Shown here piece after piece: positions 1 to 11,871 of a stretch of DNA of 64,000 nucleotides (position 1 is its first letter; the number at the start of each line of letters is the position of its first letter). The notes below the pieces were generated by a model. The model searched no databases, was not told the DNA's origin, and saw only the letters and a program-made list of their open reading frames with translations. The DNA is from Cudoniella acicularis. Lineage: Eukaryota > Ascomycota > Leotiomycetes > Helotiales > Helotiaceae. The stretch lies in the NCBI GenBank assembly GCA_013054445.1, contig JAAMPI010000060.1, forward strand, positions 1-64,000, written 5' to 3'. The translations under genes and the position numbers were made by a program.

Positions 1-539
1 CAGATGACCTACTGCGCAGCCACAGGTTCAAACCCCCAATCTTTCAACTCTCCGCCAAAACAAATATTCTCGAATTTTTCTCCTTGCTTCAACAATTTGT
101 TTACTACATCCAACACCTCATCACCTTGAATCCACGCAACTTTCAATTTGTCACTCAACCCAGCATCCTTAATCGCCTCTTCCACGGCCTTGGCCAACAT
201 TTCCGTATCGCTAGCTCCAGCATTGACTGCAAGTTTGATGCCCTTCTCGGCCAGCAAGGGCAAAGCTGGAGTGAGATTTGCCCTGAAAGAAGGGTCGTAG
301 AGTCCAGGTCGCTGCTCAGTGTCTCCTTTGGCTAGAATTGCCGATTTCGCGGCGCCATGCCATGACATAGTGCATTCTGACATCCAATCCCCGACAATTA
401 CATCTACATCGCACTGTGCCAGTGAGTGGATGGCGCGCTGTCTATCTGTGAATCCTCCTGATGCACCTGCAACCCGAATCGGGCGTTTGGCGGTGCCATT
501 GCCATTGGTATGACTGTTTGTGTGACCGTTTGTAGCCAT
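1..539 (-). CDS. AtuA/DUF1446-type protein, 5' part only (runs off left edge)
   Basis: The first exon starts at the ATG at 537-539 (MATNGHTNSHTNGNG) and continues to the window edge, about 176 residues. The stretch RPIRVAGASGGFTDRQRAIHS, followed by a VGDWMSE segment, matches the N-terminal part of DUF1446/AtuA proteins, named for acyclic terpene utilisation in Pseudomonas; fungal members are usually about 600 residues. A TAG at 9-11 would end the frame, but it lies inside GTAGGT, a good fungal 5' splice site, so the gene probably splices there and continues outside the window. An in-frame extension upstream to 671 is not conserved-looking and is probably 5' UTR. The exact reaction of this family is not established. 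Confidence 0.72.
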
Positions 540-1093
540 AGTGGATCGCGGTGAGGTTGAAATAGGACAGTGGTGCAAAAAGCTGAATGAAACACAACTA
601 GATCTCAGGAGTTTTCGAGGCCTTGAGCACCCAAGACAATAAATTTCGAAACCGTACAAGCTTAATAGCAATCAACTGCGTGCAGCGCTCCCCGCCAAAA
701 CGCTACTTACCGTTGATGCCGCATTTCGGTGAGCTTCCACTTTGGTCCCAAGAGCTCCCCAGATTCTTTCCGCAAAGTGGGTATGTTGTTGTCGGGAAAG
801 AGAGACCGACGGTTGACTCGGTTTTGGTGGGGTGCTTGACAGGGGCAATACGCTAATTTCCAGGCCGTGCTTTCAGCTGAAACTTGGAGAGCGGGGTAGT
901 TTTTGACGGGGTTCCTCCTGAATCAGTTCGCTAAATGTGAACGGGAATACTCGAGTCAGGCTCTCGATTTTCATTGCAAGTAACAAATTCTTGACGGAAG
1001 TCAGCACGCAGCGCATTTATGATTAGACAACAAATTATTCACATGCAAGCAAAATTGTATTATGCTACAGCCTTCCAACACTCTGAAGCATCG
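540..1093. other. Intergenic, upstream of the AtuA-type gene
   Basis: About 550 bases between the start of the AtuA-type gene and the 3' end of the alpha/beta hydrolase. It should contain the AtuA promoter and 5' UTR. I see no supported coding region, RNA gene or repeat. Confidence 0.5.
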
Positions 1094-2233
1094 TTATATC
1101 TTATTCGATCTCGTTGGCGAAAGAACGAAATCAAACCCTTTCTTCAAGTTTCTATTATACTCCGCAATCGGCTCTTTCAAGTGTTCTGACGGATATGCCC
1201 AAAACCAATGAGGATAACCTAGATATTCATCATATACTGTTGGAACACTAAAGTCGTTAGATTTAGAAGTGAAATAGAGGAGTAGTTTCATACCCGGCGC
1301 TCTCCAAAGCATCTCTCAACAACCTTCCGTCATCCCTCAAGGTATCTTGGCTAGAAACTGCTATATAAACTTTTGGAAGTTCCTTCAACTTTTTGTGAAG
1401 CAATGGCGAAACATATGGATCTTTCCCATCTGCTCCATACGCATCTATGTAGAATTTCGATTAGTTTGATATCCAGGTCCAATGTCCAGCAAAACTTACC
1501 AAAGAACATCTTCATCGCCTTTCCCGTGTTGATTGTGTGCTCATCATGCTCTGCATATGAGGTGTATTTCGACTTCAATTCTGCTGGAACCTCTGCAGGG
1601 TCAATTGTGACAGGGACAACGGCGACAACCCCTTTCAAAGTATCTCCCCTTCCCTCGTCAATCACTTTCAGCGCCACAGCGAGAGCCAAATTTGCTCCAG
1701 CTGAGGTTCCAAAGGTAAAGGCCTGGTTTGGTGTTGTTTTTAAAGATGCCGAGTTTTTGAGTGCCCATTCGTACCCAATGAAACAGTCATCGAAGGGTAT
1801 GGGATATGGATTGGCAGGAGCCAGTCTATAGTCGACTGAAACGACAACCACACCTGCTTCTTTAGAAACATATCGGCACTGACCATCTTCACCCTCCAAA
1901 TCTCCCATTGCCCATCCTCCTCCGTGGAAGAACAAACATACTGGCTTGTTTCCAGAATAATTCGGTGGTGTATAAATCCGAACCTTGAGTCCGGGTGATA
2001 TCTCCTTGTCTTCGGTTTTGACTGATGCATCAGGTGCTGGAAATGTGAGTTTGGAAACTAGAAGGCCTCCAAATTCAAGGTATTGATCATTTGCCTTCTC
2101 AATAGGACCATAAAGAAGGAATCTTTGCCCTATTTGCTTCTCAAACTGTGAAGTGTTAGTTACCAAGTCCATTGATAGATAATTCAACACTTACCGCCAG
2201 CCACGGCTCCGCAAAACCTTCTGAATCACCCAT
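1094..2233 (-). CDS. Alpha/beta hydrolase fold-3 (HSL family) esterase, 4 exons
   Basis: Exons 2195-2233, 1500-2145, 1294-1444 and 1094-1247 sum to 990 nt and give a 329-residue protein; introns are 46-55 nt with canonical ends. It starts MGDSEGFAEPWLA. The HGGG oxyanion-hole motif (in FFHGGGWAMGD) and the nucleophile elbow GTSAG (in FTFGTSAGAN) are typical of the hormone-sensitive-lipase family. The catalytic Asp is probably in SSQDTLRDD and the His in the C-terminal YPHWFW segment. No signal peptide is seen, so it is probably intracellular. It would hydrolyse small esters or lactones; the substrate is unknown. It is divergent from the acyl-CoA dehydrogenase, sharing a 298-bp promoter. Confidence 0.88.
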
Positions 2234-2531
2234 TTTCTAGTAATTTAGAGTTTCAAAAATATGATTTAATGACAATATCTTCCCCGGACTTTTTAAGCAT
2301 GTATAAATCTGTGATTTTACGGGGTGGTCGTCACGTGTTTTTAAGTGGTCCCGGGTAAGGACTCCCGGCCCCGCTTTTCCACCAGACCTTGCTGCTCTGG
2401 ACCTCAACCGCGACCTCGGCCATGCAGAAAACACCACAGCCGATGACCGACGACGAGCACTCAAAATCGTGACTTAAGACAATTAACAATTCACAATTTC
2501 AAACTTTGTACACGACATAAAGCTCTTCAAC
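2234..2531. promoter_or_regulatory. Shared divergent promoter region (hydrolase / acyl-CoA dehydrogenase)
   Basis: 298 bases separate two divergently transcribed start codons, so both promoters must lie here. It includes a CACGTG E-box-like hexamer near 2332 (in gtcacgtgttt). No other element is recognisable. Confidence 0.5.
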
Positions 2532-3945
2532 ATGTCGCAATTAGACGGTCCCGCATTCCACCGGATCCCACCTTGGGTGAAGGCCAAGCTCTCACCAATC
2601 GCAATCGAGAAAATTCAAGCAGTCTATGACTTTGTGGAAACGGAATGTATCCCAGCAGATCCTATAATGAAAGCTCAGATTGCGGAGGTAGGAAAGAGAT
2701 GGACCACTCAACCTTTGATGCATGAGTTGAGGGAGAAGGCGAAGGCCAGAGGGTTATTCAATTTATTTTTACCGAATAATTTCAAGGAGAGTCCGGGTTT
2801 AACGAATTTGGAATATTCTTGCTGTGCAGAAATTATGGGTAGAGTATACTGGGCTCAACAAGTGAGTAAATTGGGATTAGAAATGATCAGATTGCTAATT
2901 CACGTGGCAGACGATGAATTGTCACGCTCCAGAGACTGGAAACATCGAGTTACTAGCAAAATACTGTACCCCAGAACAAAAAAAGAAATGGCTTCAACCG
3001 CTTCTTGATGGAACCGCTTCTTCAGCATATTCCATGACAGAGCCAGATGTGGCTTCTTCAGACGCCACGCAAATTGGTTGCAGAATCACCCGGGAAGGTA
3101 ACGAATATGTCATCAACGGCCGAAAGCTCTACGGCAACTGCATCTGGAACTCTGAAAACAAATTTTACATTCTCATGGGGTGTTCAGATCCGGATAACCC
3201 AAACAAATGGGCTCGCCATTCTACAGTAATTGTTCCAACCAACACCCCAGGCATCACCCAAGTCAGGAATCTCACTATTATGGGTTATGATCATGCTCCG
3301 GAAGGTCACGGAGAGTATATTTACAAGAATGTCAGAGTTCCTGTTGATAATATAATTCTTGGCGAGGGAAGAGCCTTTGAAATTGCTCAAGGACGACTGG
3401 GACCTGGACGAATTCATCATTGCATGAGGTTGATCGGACAATGCGAGCGTGCGTACGAACTCGCTCTCATCCGCTGCATTGACAAGCGCAAGACACCTCG
3501 CGGACGCTCCATTGGATCTTTTGATTCAAATATTGAGCGAATCGCTCAAATGAGACTTGAAATTGATCAAGGACGTCAGGTGGTGCTGAATGCCGCTGAT
3601 ACCATGGATATTCATGGCAACAAAGCGGGTCGATATGCCATTGCTCAGAGCAAGATTTTGATCCCGAATATGGCAACCAGGGTCATTGACGAGTGTATGC
3701 AATTGTATGGTGGACAAGGGTTGACTCAACATACTCCTTTGCCAGAGATGTGGGCATATGCAAGATTTGTGAGAATTGCCGATGGGCCGGATAGTGCACA
3801 CAGACATCAGGTTGGAAGAGATGAATTGAAAACTGCGGAAAAGTATGTGGAAAGGAATAAAGAATATCAGAGGAGGTATAAGGCTCTGGCGGAAAAAATG
3901 GGTCAGGAGTATGTGACTTTCTGGGGCGTCACTCCTGAGATATAG
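2532..3945 (+). CDS. Acyl-CoA dehydrogenase (ACAD10/11-like), 2 exons
   Basis: Exons 2532-2861 and 2911-3945 (intron 49 nt, GTGAGT...GCAG) encode 454 residues. It would carry out FAD-dependent alpha,beta-dehydrogenation of an acyl-CoA, in mitochondria or peroxisomes. The segment SMTEPDVASSDAT is the FAD/substrate-loop signature. QLYGGQGLTQHTPLPEMWAYAR followed by RIADGPDSAH is the C-terminal FAD-binding signature. Length and the N-terminal FVETECIPAD pattern fit the long-chain ACAD10/11-like group common in fungi. A role in degrading branched or cyclic acyl-CoAs is possible given the BVMO, esterase and AtuA-type neighbours, but that is inference. Confidence 0.9.
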
Positions 3946-4458
3946 ATATTGATTCATAGCTCTGTCCTACTGTAAATTCTTCGATTATTTCCCCCCACTT
4001 CTTGTCGCAGTGCTTGTGAAACATAAGCTATTTAATTGTTTAATGAGTTTTGATTCCAAATCTAAAGTGAGATTTAGATAGCTATCTAAGAAAAATATGT
4101 GAATAGTTCTCATTTGCCTTTAACTTTGTGAGCGAAATGTGAAGCGCTTAAAATTCAGGAACGGTTTAGCAATGAAAGCCTAAACTCTAGGCGGTGGCTC
4201 CCTACAATTTAGGGCGCCGACCCTGCAACTTGCTGAAAATTGGCGAATGGTGCCGAAACTTTTCGGCCCGCTAAAACGCCCGGCTCCCTTCCCTATAATT
4301 CAACGCACGAAACCTGTAATTCGCATCATGATAGCGGGCAAATATCAAAGCTTTCCATTGTAGTTTCTGAGCTTTACAATTATGATGGGAAATATACAAT
4401 ACTCAAACGGTTTGTTAAATGATTGAAAACTACAGGCATCCAAATACTCAAAAACCAA
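3946..4458. other. Convergent intergenic spacer
   Basis: About 510 bases between the 3' ends of the acyl-CoA dehydrogenase and the PRISE reductase. It should hold both 3' UTRs. No coding signal, RNA or repeat is seen. Confidence 0.5.
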
Positions 4459-5795
4459 CTATGGAATAATCTTCGCTTTCTTAAACCGATCAAAGGCAGT
4501 CCACCATGCACCCTTCACATCCGTCTCCTCCTTCGCCGATCCCCACGCTTTATGCACTTTATTCATATCCAAATCACGATCAAAATCAAACATTGTCATA
4601 ATGAAATATTGGAACCCGCCAAAACTCCTCTCGTTTCCAACCCTGCCCGTTTGCAATCCCTTTTCTTGCTCAAGCTTCTTCCATTCAGCCAAATGATCTT
4701 CGATGTATTTTCCCGGCTGGGGTCCTGAGCCACCTAGTGGTGGAGGCGTGCCTTTGAGGCCGAAATATTCGCAGATAATGGGCCATTTTAGGGACCAGGA
4801 ACCCGGGATTGCATTATCTGCGGTGTTGAATCGCTCGCCATGTGAGACTTCCGGGTGTAAACTTGCGTGGATGGAGAATTTGGCAACTAGGTCTTGGCTG
4901 GAATCGTTGCTCTTGATTACCCAGCTCTTCTCATTTCCAGGGAAGGCACATCCTGCACCTTTTCCTTCAACTGCGGCGTATAGAGATAGGTAGGTTGCGA
5001 GTGTTTGTGCAAGACAGTAAATGTTGTTGTTTGGGACGAATCCAACAATCATATCAGGCATGACTTCGCAGTATTTCCATGGTTTTCCTTTGCAAGACTT
5101 GGCGAGGTGGTCAACTTGTGCGTAGTAAAATATTTGAGATGCATGTGGCTCTGGTAGGCGCCCAATGGATTCGGCGAGTGGTGGGGTGAAGGGCATATCG
5201 TGAAGAAGGTGAACTCCATATGCCTGGTTTTGTCAGTCATCAAGCATTTTCAGCTACAAGCACTTCCTTACTTTTGTTCCTGTGGGTAAAACAACAAATT
5301 TGAGATTGGGGGCAAGATGTTCTACCGCCTGGACAGCCCGATCTAGAAGCTTGACATTAATCGCGATTTCCTTGTCGGGGTCGAGGTCCATAATGTATGC
5401 TGGAAACTGTTAGATATTATCCTTACTTGAAGCCTCAGCTTCTCACCAAAGAAGTACACATGGGTAACAGTCTCAATTCCTTTCACCTTCTCTTTCATCT
5501 CAGCCTCCAATCCTTCCTGGCCTTTGCTTGTGAGCAAATCCAAGCCGCTCACCACCTGGAGCTTGTCGGATGCGGGCCATAGTGCTGCTTCGGCTGTCAA
5601 TGGACGATTTGTGAGAGCAGTAACTTGTGAAAATGTAGTTTCGTCGGGATAACCACTGATCAGGGCATTCGTAATTGCCCATCCAGTGATTCCACTCGCG
5701 CCTTTAAAGATGTCAGTAAATCCCAGTTTTTCAAAGAGACTGACGAGTCGTGACATACCAAATATCAAGGCGTGATTGCCGCCTATGCTACCCAT
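4459..5795 (-). CDS. PRISE-type NADPH-dependent enone reductase / epimerase-like SDR, 4 exons
   Basis: The start is MGSIGGNHALIFG at 5795; the first intron (GTATGT...AAAG) splits the Rossmann glycine motif, which splices to GASGITGWA. Further introns lie near 5400-5450 and 5230-5275. The protein is about 394 residues, the usual size for progesterone 5-beta-reductase/iridoid-synthase-like (PRISE) enzymes, which reduce 1,4-enones with NADPH. Family marks include VVLPTGTKAYG (catalytic Lys), IFYYAQVDHL (catalytic Tyr), FPGNEKSWVIKSNDSSQDLVA and SWSLKWPIICEYFGLKG. It is cytosolic with no membrane segment. The natural substrate of fungal members is mostly unknown. Confidence 0.85.
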
Positions 5796-7087
5796 TTTCA
5801 AGATATCTAAAACTTTCGGAATTACTCGAATTGTTGGGGCGGATTTCAAAGAATGAGATGTTCCTCCACATGTTCTTTCGACTTGTAGCCTCTTCCTCGA
5901 GGCTGGAATGCGGGGTGAAGGCCCACGTTACCGAATCTGATTCGTGCTTTTTTCGATAGAGGGATTTGTGGTGAACGTTGAAGCCTCAAAATCTGGAGAA
6001 CTTCTCCCGAATGGTCTGAGTCTTCGGGCTTGTTCCCGAAACTTTTCGGATCCACTACCAGCCTCGTGCTAACTGTGCGGAATTATGCACCAGGTGAGAC
6101 TGCACGGGGTCATGAGCAGTTTCAGGAAGGTTGTGCGAGGAAGATTGCTAGCTTCAACTTTGCATGAGAAACGTGGGGAGTCGCTTGATTCAGGGAGACT
6201 TAATAGCGGGGTAACTTTGACTCGCTAACACTTCAAGCCAAGCGAGGCCAAAAATGGGCGTGTTTTAGCGAATTTAGTAGCTGGATGTGCTTCCCGGCGT
6301 TCCGCATTTTCTTTTTATGGGGATCGCCACCTCCACGTCAACCTCACGGCCAAGATGCTGACCCAGTGCTACCCCACCACCAGCACTAGCACCCCGGGTT
6401 GATTCGTGTGGAAACCATTATCCTTTGCTAGCTGTGCAAGCCTCCTGCACCAAGGATAAGCCGTTGGGATATTCCCGGGCCCGTGCCCGTGCCCAAAATG
6501 GACACCGAGGCGTGGCTTGCTGGAAAAGCCAGTGCTGTTGGCAATTCCGCGGCACCCTTCTCAATTGACTCGAGAATTCTTCCATCCAAGACTCAAGCAA
6601 AAGTTTGGGTGTGGACATTCTTATCAACTACTTCGATTCGGCCACGGCAGATTCCCACACTTCCCCAAGGCGGGAAAATTGGAAGAGCGTCGGGTCCGAT
6701 GTTCTTGTTTCCTTTGTTCCCCACGCGAAGCACATGTAAGAATTGACTGCCATGTGCTCACTGCTTACCCCACAATTCCCCAGAAGCCTCAATGCTTTCT
6801 TGACTCCTCTAGTCCGCCCCATACCTGTTGACTGAGTCAAGTAGAGCTCTACCCCAGATCCAGGCCCACCCTGAGCCTTATCTGCGATTCAGATTGGTTC
6901 CAGCCTTCCACTTTCCTGCTCCTGGCAAATAGTATCCGTCAATCTCCAAGGGAGCTTGCGCAAAATGGCCTGACAGCTCCTGAAAATTGTTTTTCTTCAA
7001 GGTCCAGCTTGAAGCTATATCAAACCATCTCGTGCATTTTTTTTTCTCTTCCTCCAACTCTTATTTATTGTTTCTCAGATACCCAAA
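5796..7087. other. Long divergent intergenic region (PRISE reductase / BVMO)
   Basis: About 1.3 kb between two divergent start codons. Open frames here are short, overlapping on both strands and without recognisable domains. A pyrimidine-rich stretch just before 7088 looks like the BVMO 5' leader. No RNA gene or repeat is identified. Confidence 0.45.
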
Positions 7088-8978
7088 ATGGCAGATTTCG
7101 TTATTGGAACCAATACATCCCCAGATGCCCACGCCGAAAGGCGATTGGACGGGCCAATTCATGCCGAGAGGCATATGAACATCATTTGCGTTGGCGCCGG
7201 AGCTTCAGGATTGCTTATGGCCTACAAACTTCAGAAGCATTTCAAGAATTACACTTTGGCTGTGTACGAGAAAAACCCAGAGGTGTCGGGGACGTGGTTT
7301 GAAAACAGATATCCCGGGTAAGTCGAATCCAGCATGCTGCATTACCGCCAACTAATTGATATGACAGGTGCGCTTGTGACGTTCCTTCACACAATTACAC
7401 CTGGAGCTTCGAGCCAAAACTTGATTGGTCAGGAGTTTATGCAAGCAGCAAGGAGATCTACGCCTATTTTGAGGCCTTCACTAAGAAATACCACCTCAAA
7501 GACTACATCAAAACCGAGCATCAAGTTGTGGGAGCGTACTGGGACAATGCGACCTCCGGGTATGATGTGAAGATAAAGGACATCAAAGCGGGGACAGAAA
7601 TCAGCCACCATTGCGATATTCTCATTAACGCATCTGGGATCCTGAACAACTGGAGGTGGCCAGCAATTCCAGGCTTGGACAAGTACAAGGGAACTCTACT
7701 TCACACAGCAAATTGGGATGACAGTGTTGATCTTTCTGGAAAGCACGTGGGTCTGATTGGGAATGGGTACGTATTTTGATCCACAAATTGAACGTGTTCT
7801 GATATTGCAGATCTTCCGGCATCCAAGTGCTTCCGAAAATCCAACCCATCACGAGCAAAGTCACAACCTTTATCCGTGAGCCGACCTGGGTTTCTCCTGT
7901 CCAAGGACTTGAGCAGCACATCTACTCCGAGCAGGAGAAGCGTGAATTCGCAAACAAGCCAGGCGTTTTGACCGAGTACCGAAAGGGCATCGAGCGAGGT
8001 CTAAACGGCCAATTCGGCATTTTCCTTCGAGATACCAAACCCAATAATGATACCCATGACTACATGATGGCCCAAATGAAAGAGAAGCTGCAAAATCAAT
8101 ACCTTGAAGAGAGGTTGATTCCAAAGTGGTCAGTTGGCTGCAGACGTTTAACTCCTGGTGTTGGCTATCTCGAGAGCTTGGGGAAAGACAATGTTGAAGT
8201 CGTCTATGGCGAGATCAACGCAGTGACAGAAAAGGGGTGTCTTTGCGACAATGGAAAAGAATATCCTGTCGATGTTCTGATTTGCGCAACTGGTTTCGAC
8301 ACAACTTTCAAACCTCGTTTCCCTCTTATCGGTCCCAATGGCCAAAATTTGCAAGATCAATGGAAGGAGGAAGCTCAATCATATCTCGGAATGGCTGCGG
8401 ATGGTTTCCCCAACTACCTGATTTTCCTCGGACCTAACTCGCCAATTGGCAATGGTCCCGTACTTTCAGCCATTGAGGCACAGGCAGACTACATGTGCAA
8501 GCTGATTGACCGTTATCAAACACGCAACATTCGCACTTTTTCTCCCAAAAAAGCGGCCATTACCGATTTCATCGCTCACAAAGATCGATTCATGACCAAG
8601 TCAGTGTGGGCCGACCCCTGCCGCTCGTGGTACAAGAATCGACCAGATGGTCCCATTACCGCTCTCTGGCCTGGATCAACACTCCATTACATTGAGGCAC
8701 TCCTTGAGCTGCAAATTGAAGATTGGGCTGTTGAATACAGCGGGAACAGATTCGCGTGGTTAGGAAACGGTTACAGTCAGACAGAGTTGGATCCAACTGC
8801 TGATTGGGGATACTATATTCGAGAGGTGGATGATGATAGGCCTCTATCAACTGGTGGAAAGAGGAAGTTGATAAGCAAGAGTGGAACTATGTCGAGTAAT
8901 GTTGGGATTGATTTTTCAGGGAAGAAGGCAGCGGAAAAAGAGCAGACACCGAGAAAGGAAGAAAGGGCATATTTGTAA
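7088..8978 (+). CDS. Flavin-containing monooxygenase, Baeyer-Villiger type, 3 exons
   Basis: Exons 7088-7317, 7368-7766 and 7811-8978 encode 598 residues. Features in order: FAD-binding GAGASG near residue 37; GTWFENRYPG, the BVMO GTWxxNxYPG signature; a YKGTLLHTANWDD segment in the position of the BVMO fingerprint; NADPH-binding GNGSSG split by the second intron; and ATGFDTTF near the C-terminal third. It would convert a ketone to an ester or lactone with FAD, NADPH and O2. Many fungal homologues act in secondary metabolism, others in catabolism. The next annotated material downstream is a degraded transposon, so this is the last intact gene of the left block. Confidence 0.9.
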
Positions 8979-8989
8979 AGCAGTGAAGC

Positions 8990-10260
8990 TTAGTCTTAGA
9001 GACATGTATATATTTCTATTTAAGTCAAGTTTAAACGCTATCTAATAATTCTTCTTTTAAATCTTAAATAAAACCTATATATAATATAATCAAGGACTTA
9101 TTATATAAATATTTTAATATTATAAAGTTTAAAACTTTATAATTAAATATTATTTTAAATTTTTAAATTTTAAAACTTAATTTTTTTAAAATATAATATT
9201 TTATAATTAGTTTCAAGTTTATTTATAAATAAATAATAATATATTATAGACTTTTATTAGTTATAAGTCTTAAATAAACTAATATATAAACTTATATTTT
9301 TAATATATTATAAAGAGGAGGCGTTAGTAGATAAAAAAGTCACGTGTAAAAGGAAAATATTAAGTTATAGAACTAATCTCTAGCTTCGAGGGGTCTAGAG
9401 AAGCCCTATTTTTATTAGCTATCTGCTACCGATAGGGGTCCGATACTAAGGCCTAATAATAATAGTAATCAATAGTATTATCTAACATCCCGTGCCACGT
9501 ATTAAGTATCTAGAAGTATATAATACCTTTTAAAGCCTTTTATTCTAAATTTATCTAGGAACATATATTCTAGTTAGTCGTTTATTTTAAGAAACCTACT
9601 ATACCTCTTACTTTTAATAATATAATACTCGACTATATCTAGCTCTTCGTTAATAATACTAATATTGTTATCGATCTCTATATATATAATACAAATATTA
9701 TAATAGCGGCTAAAAAGGTTATAAAAGTTATAATATAGAATCTAAGTTTCGAGTTAGATTATATATAAGAGGTTAAGTTAATAGACGATCTAGCTATACG
9801 ATTCTAGCTCCAGGTAGAGATCGAGAAGCGAGCTAAGTAAGAGTTCGTAATTAAGGTTATAGTTAGAACGGACGAGGTATATAATATATAGCCTAGTTCG
9901 CCTCTTAATCGATACTAATAGAGAGCTAGAATAATATACTAGCTATACGCGAAGTTATAATCTAATCTACAAGAGAGTCGATACTATCGAGATAAGTTAT
10001 CCGGAGAAAGATAAATAAGAGCGCTACGATAGTTATAAAGACCTTAAGATCTTTATTATACTTCCAGCCTAGCTAAATAACTATATATTAACCTACTAAA
10101 CGACTATCTAATAAAAAATAATAAACATCTAGCGTCGCTTTTTTATATAAAATAACAAGTTAAGAAACATAGCCTTTAACGGTTAGACTATTTTATTATC
10201 TCTCTCCGATATATATTATACTATTCTATAGATAAGGCTATTAAGTAATAAGATTAAGAT
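8990..10260. mobile_element. RIP-degraded transposon relic, family not assignable
   Basis: About 1.27 kb of very AT-rich sequence dominated by TA-rich words and stops in all frames, starting right after the BVMO stop. Islands of higher complexity (for example 9770-9860 and 9990-10100) read as charged, stop-riddled fragments that could be a decayed gag or transposase. Dense TpA is what RIP (CpA to TpA) leaves behind. It ends near 10260, where base composition changes abruptly and the truncated UstYa-like fragment begins. I could not identify terminal repeats. Confidence 0.65.
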
Positions 10261-10261
10261 T

Positions 10262-10425
10262 ATAGAAAAAGGAACCCCGGCCGAGATTCTTAACAGAAGA
10301 GAGAAGAAGGTATAGTCTATGCTGAATGCAGCTTCATCCTCTATGGAGCTGCGCTCAACGTCCTTTTCATCCTCTCTTGCTTCAGAAGCAACCAGAGAGT
10401 AAGGAGTCTGGAACCCAGGAAGCAT
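10262..10425 (-). pseudogene. Truncated N-terminal fragment, possibly a second UstYa-type protein
   Basis: The minus-strand frame beginning MLPGFQTPYSLV at 10425 gives an acidic segment (EAREDEKDVERSSIEDE) followed by hydrophobic sequence (FFSLLLRISAGVPF). It runs into the AT-rich relic at about 10260 and loses all homologous-looking sequence there. An acidic N-terminus followed by one membrane segment is how UstYa/DUF3328 proteins begin, and a UstYa gene lies 2.7 kb away. No HxxHC motif survives, so family membership is a guess. It could equally be another membrane protein cut by a transposon. Confidence 0.3.
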
Positions 10426-11871
10426 CTTGGTAAGCACTTCAATAATTTGAAAAGATTGACTAGTAGTAATAACTTGATTGAAAGTGATAAAACCCTTTGG
10501 CTTTTTCAAGGGCGTAGGATTAATACAAGACAACAAGCCCAAAATCGGAAGAAGTGGAGCGCCATCCACTCCAAACCAGATTTCATGTTAAATCCGGCTG
10601 ATCATGCTGCATACAGTGATTCTTGGACCCTTAACTCTTTACGTAGTAGAACTCTAGGGTAATGCAACAATCTGCGATTGTGACTCCGTAATGCATAACC
10701 CTCAACTCACTTAAGCGCCTGTAACCTGATCCCCTACCAGTTGCCTTGATAGGCTAGAATGATTGAAGTGAAGATGCAATGTGGTAATGCGGCGGTATCC
10801 CTCGTTGCGGGGCCCTCCTATGCGTTGTTTCTCAGGTTGATTGTCTCTTTTTCTATCTACCTGGAAAGGATTCTTCATGGATAATCAAAAGCGAGAATCT
10901 TCCCACCCTCCTAGTCAATTCTTGCGGTGAAGATCAAGACCAACGGTCACATTGAGATTCAATGTAGTGAGATAAGTTGTTGCCTTGCTGGCACAGTGCT
11001 TTGACCTTTACGAACACGCTATCGTATACGACCAACACCAACTGCATATGGCCCCTGCCTTGATTTGCATATTGCCTTTACAAATCATGGTTATACACTA
11101 TGAATGAATATGCAGGAAGAGTCTGATAAGGTAGAGATAGCAAAGTTTGAATGAAGAAAAGAGGCCAGGGGATCTCTCTGCAGTCATACTTCAAGGTTAT
11201 GATTCCCAGCCCCTCTTCCATGCAGCATGCTACCCTTAGTATATATTACCAATGTAGCAATTGAACGAGCATTGCAAATTCCAATCCTCTTCAGCTTCTA
11301 TTTTTAAGGATAAAGTGCTTGTGTAGAGTTGCAAGCCTTCTTGAGGAGTTGAATAACTCGAATCCTTGTGCTTTGCTTTGAGTCTTTGACTCAAGCGTCC
11401 CGATATAACAATGTTTTAATGCTAGTAAGATTTTCAAACCTAAATCAGAAAGGAGTATAATCATATCTACTTATTCCAAACTTCCAAGCTCTGTTACGTT
11501 ACATCACATGCCCGTTTTCCTCGAATGTTGAGATACTCTATCCTCAGCATACCCTTTACCAGAAGTCACGGACCTTTTCGTAGCATGTGAGATATGCAAA
11601 AGCCAGTTCCAGAGTGTTCAGGGGTAGTTAGTAAGGTTACTGTAAAAATACTCTGCTTACGAAAAAGAAAACGGATTAAAATTCTGATATTACGGAGAGG
11701 GGTTACGGAGAGTTTCGTGAAAGTCCAAATCATTAAGGTCAACGTACTGAATCTATATAGTAGTTCAAGACCCTTTAGTTACAGCTACTTCAATTCATAG
11801 TTTTCGGTTGAACATCATCACCAGCATCGCCTCATCTTAAGAATAGACGGATCTTCGTTTCCATCTTTACC
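10426..11871 (+). promoter_or_regulatory. Region upstream of the RiPP precursor, with TATA-like box
   Basis: About 1.4 kb with no convincing coding frame. A TATATAG sequence at 11754-11760 lies about 112 bases before the precursor ATG. It is followed by a C/A-rich leader (CATCATCACC and similar), a typical fungal promoter-leader arrangement. The rest may include decayed genes, but I could not name any. Confidence 0.4.

Noticed and set aside
5850..6840. Several frames of 60-104 codons between the PRISE reductase and BVMO genes
   Set aside because: They overlap on both strands, lack domains, and fall in what should be two promoters.
7088..8978. The BVMO as the missing flavin oxygenase of the meroterpenoid cluster
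   Set aside because: It lies 35 kb away across a transposon-rich zone, has Baeyer-Villiger rather than epoxidase motifs, and no TCGGCCGA site is seen upstream.
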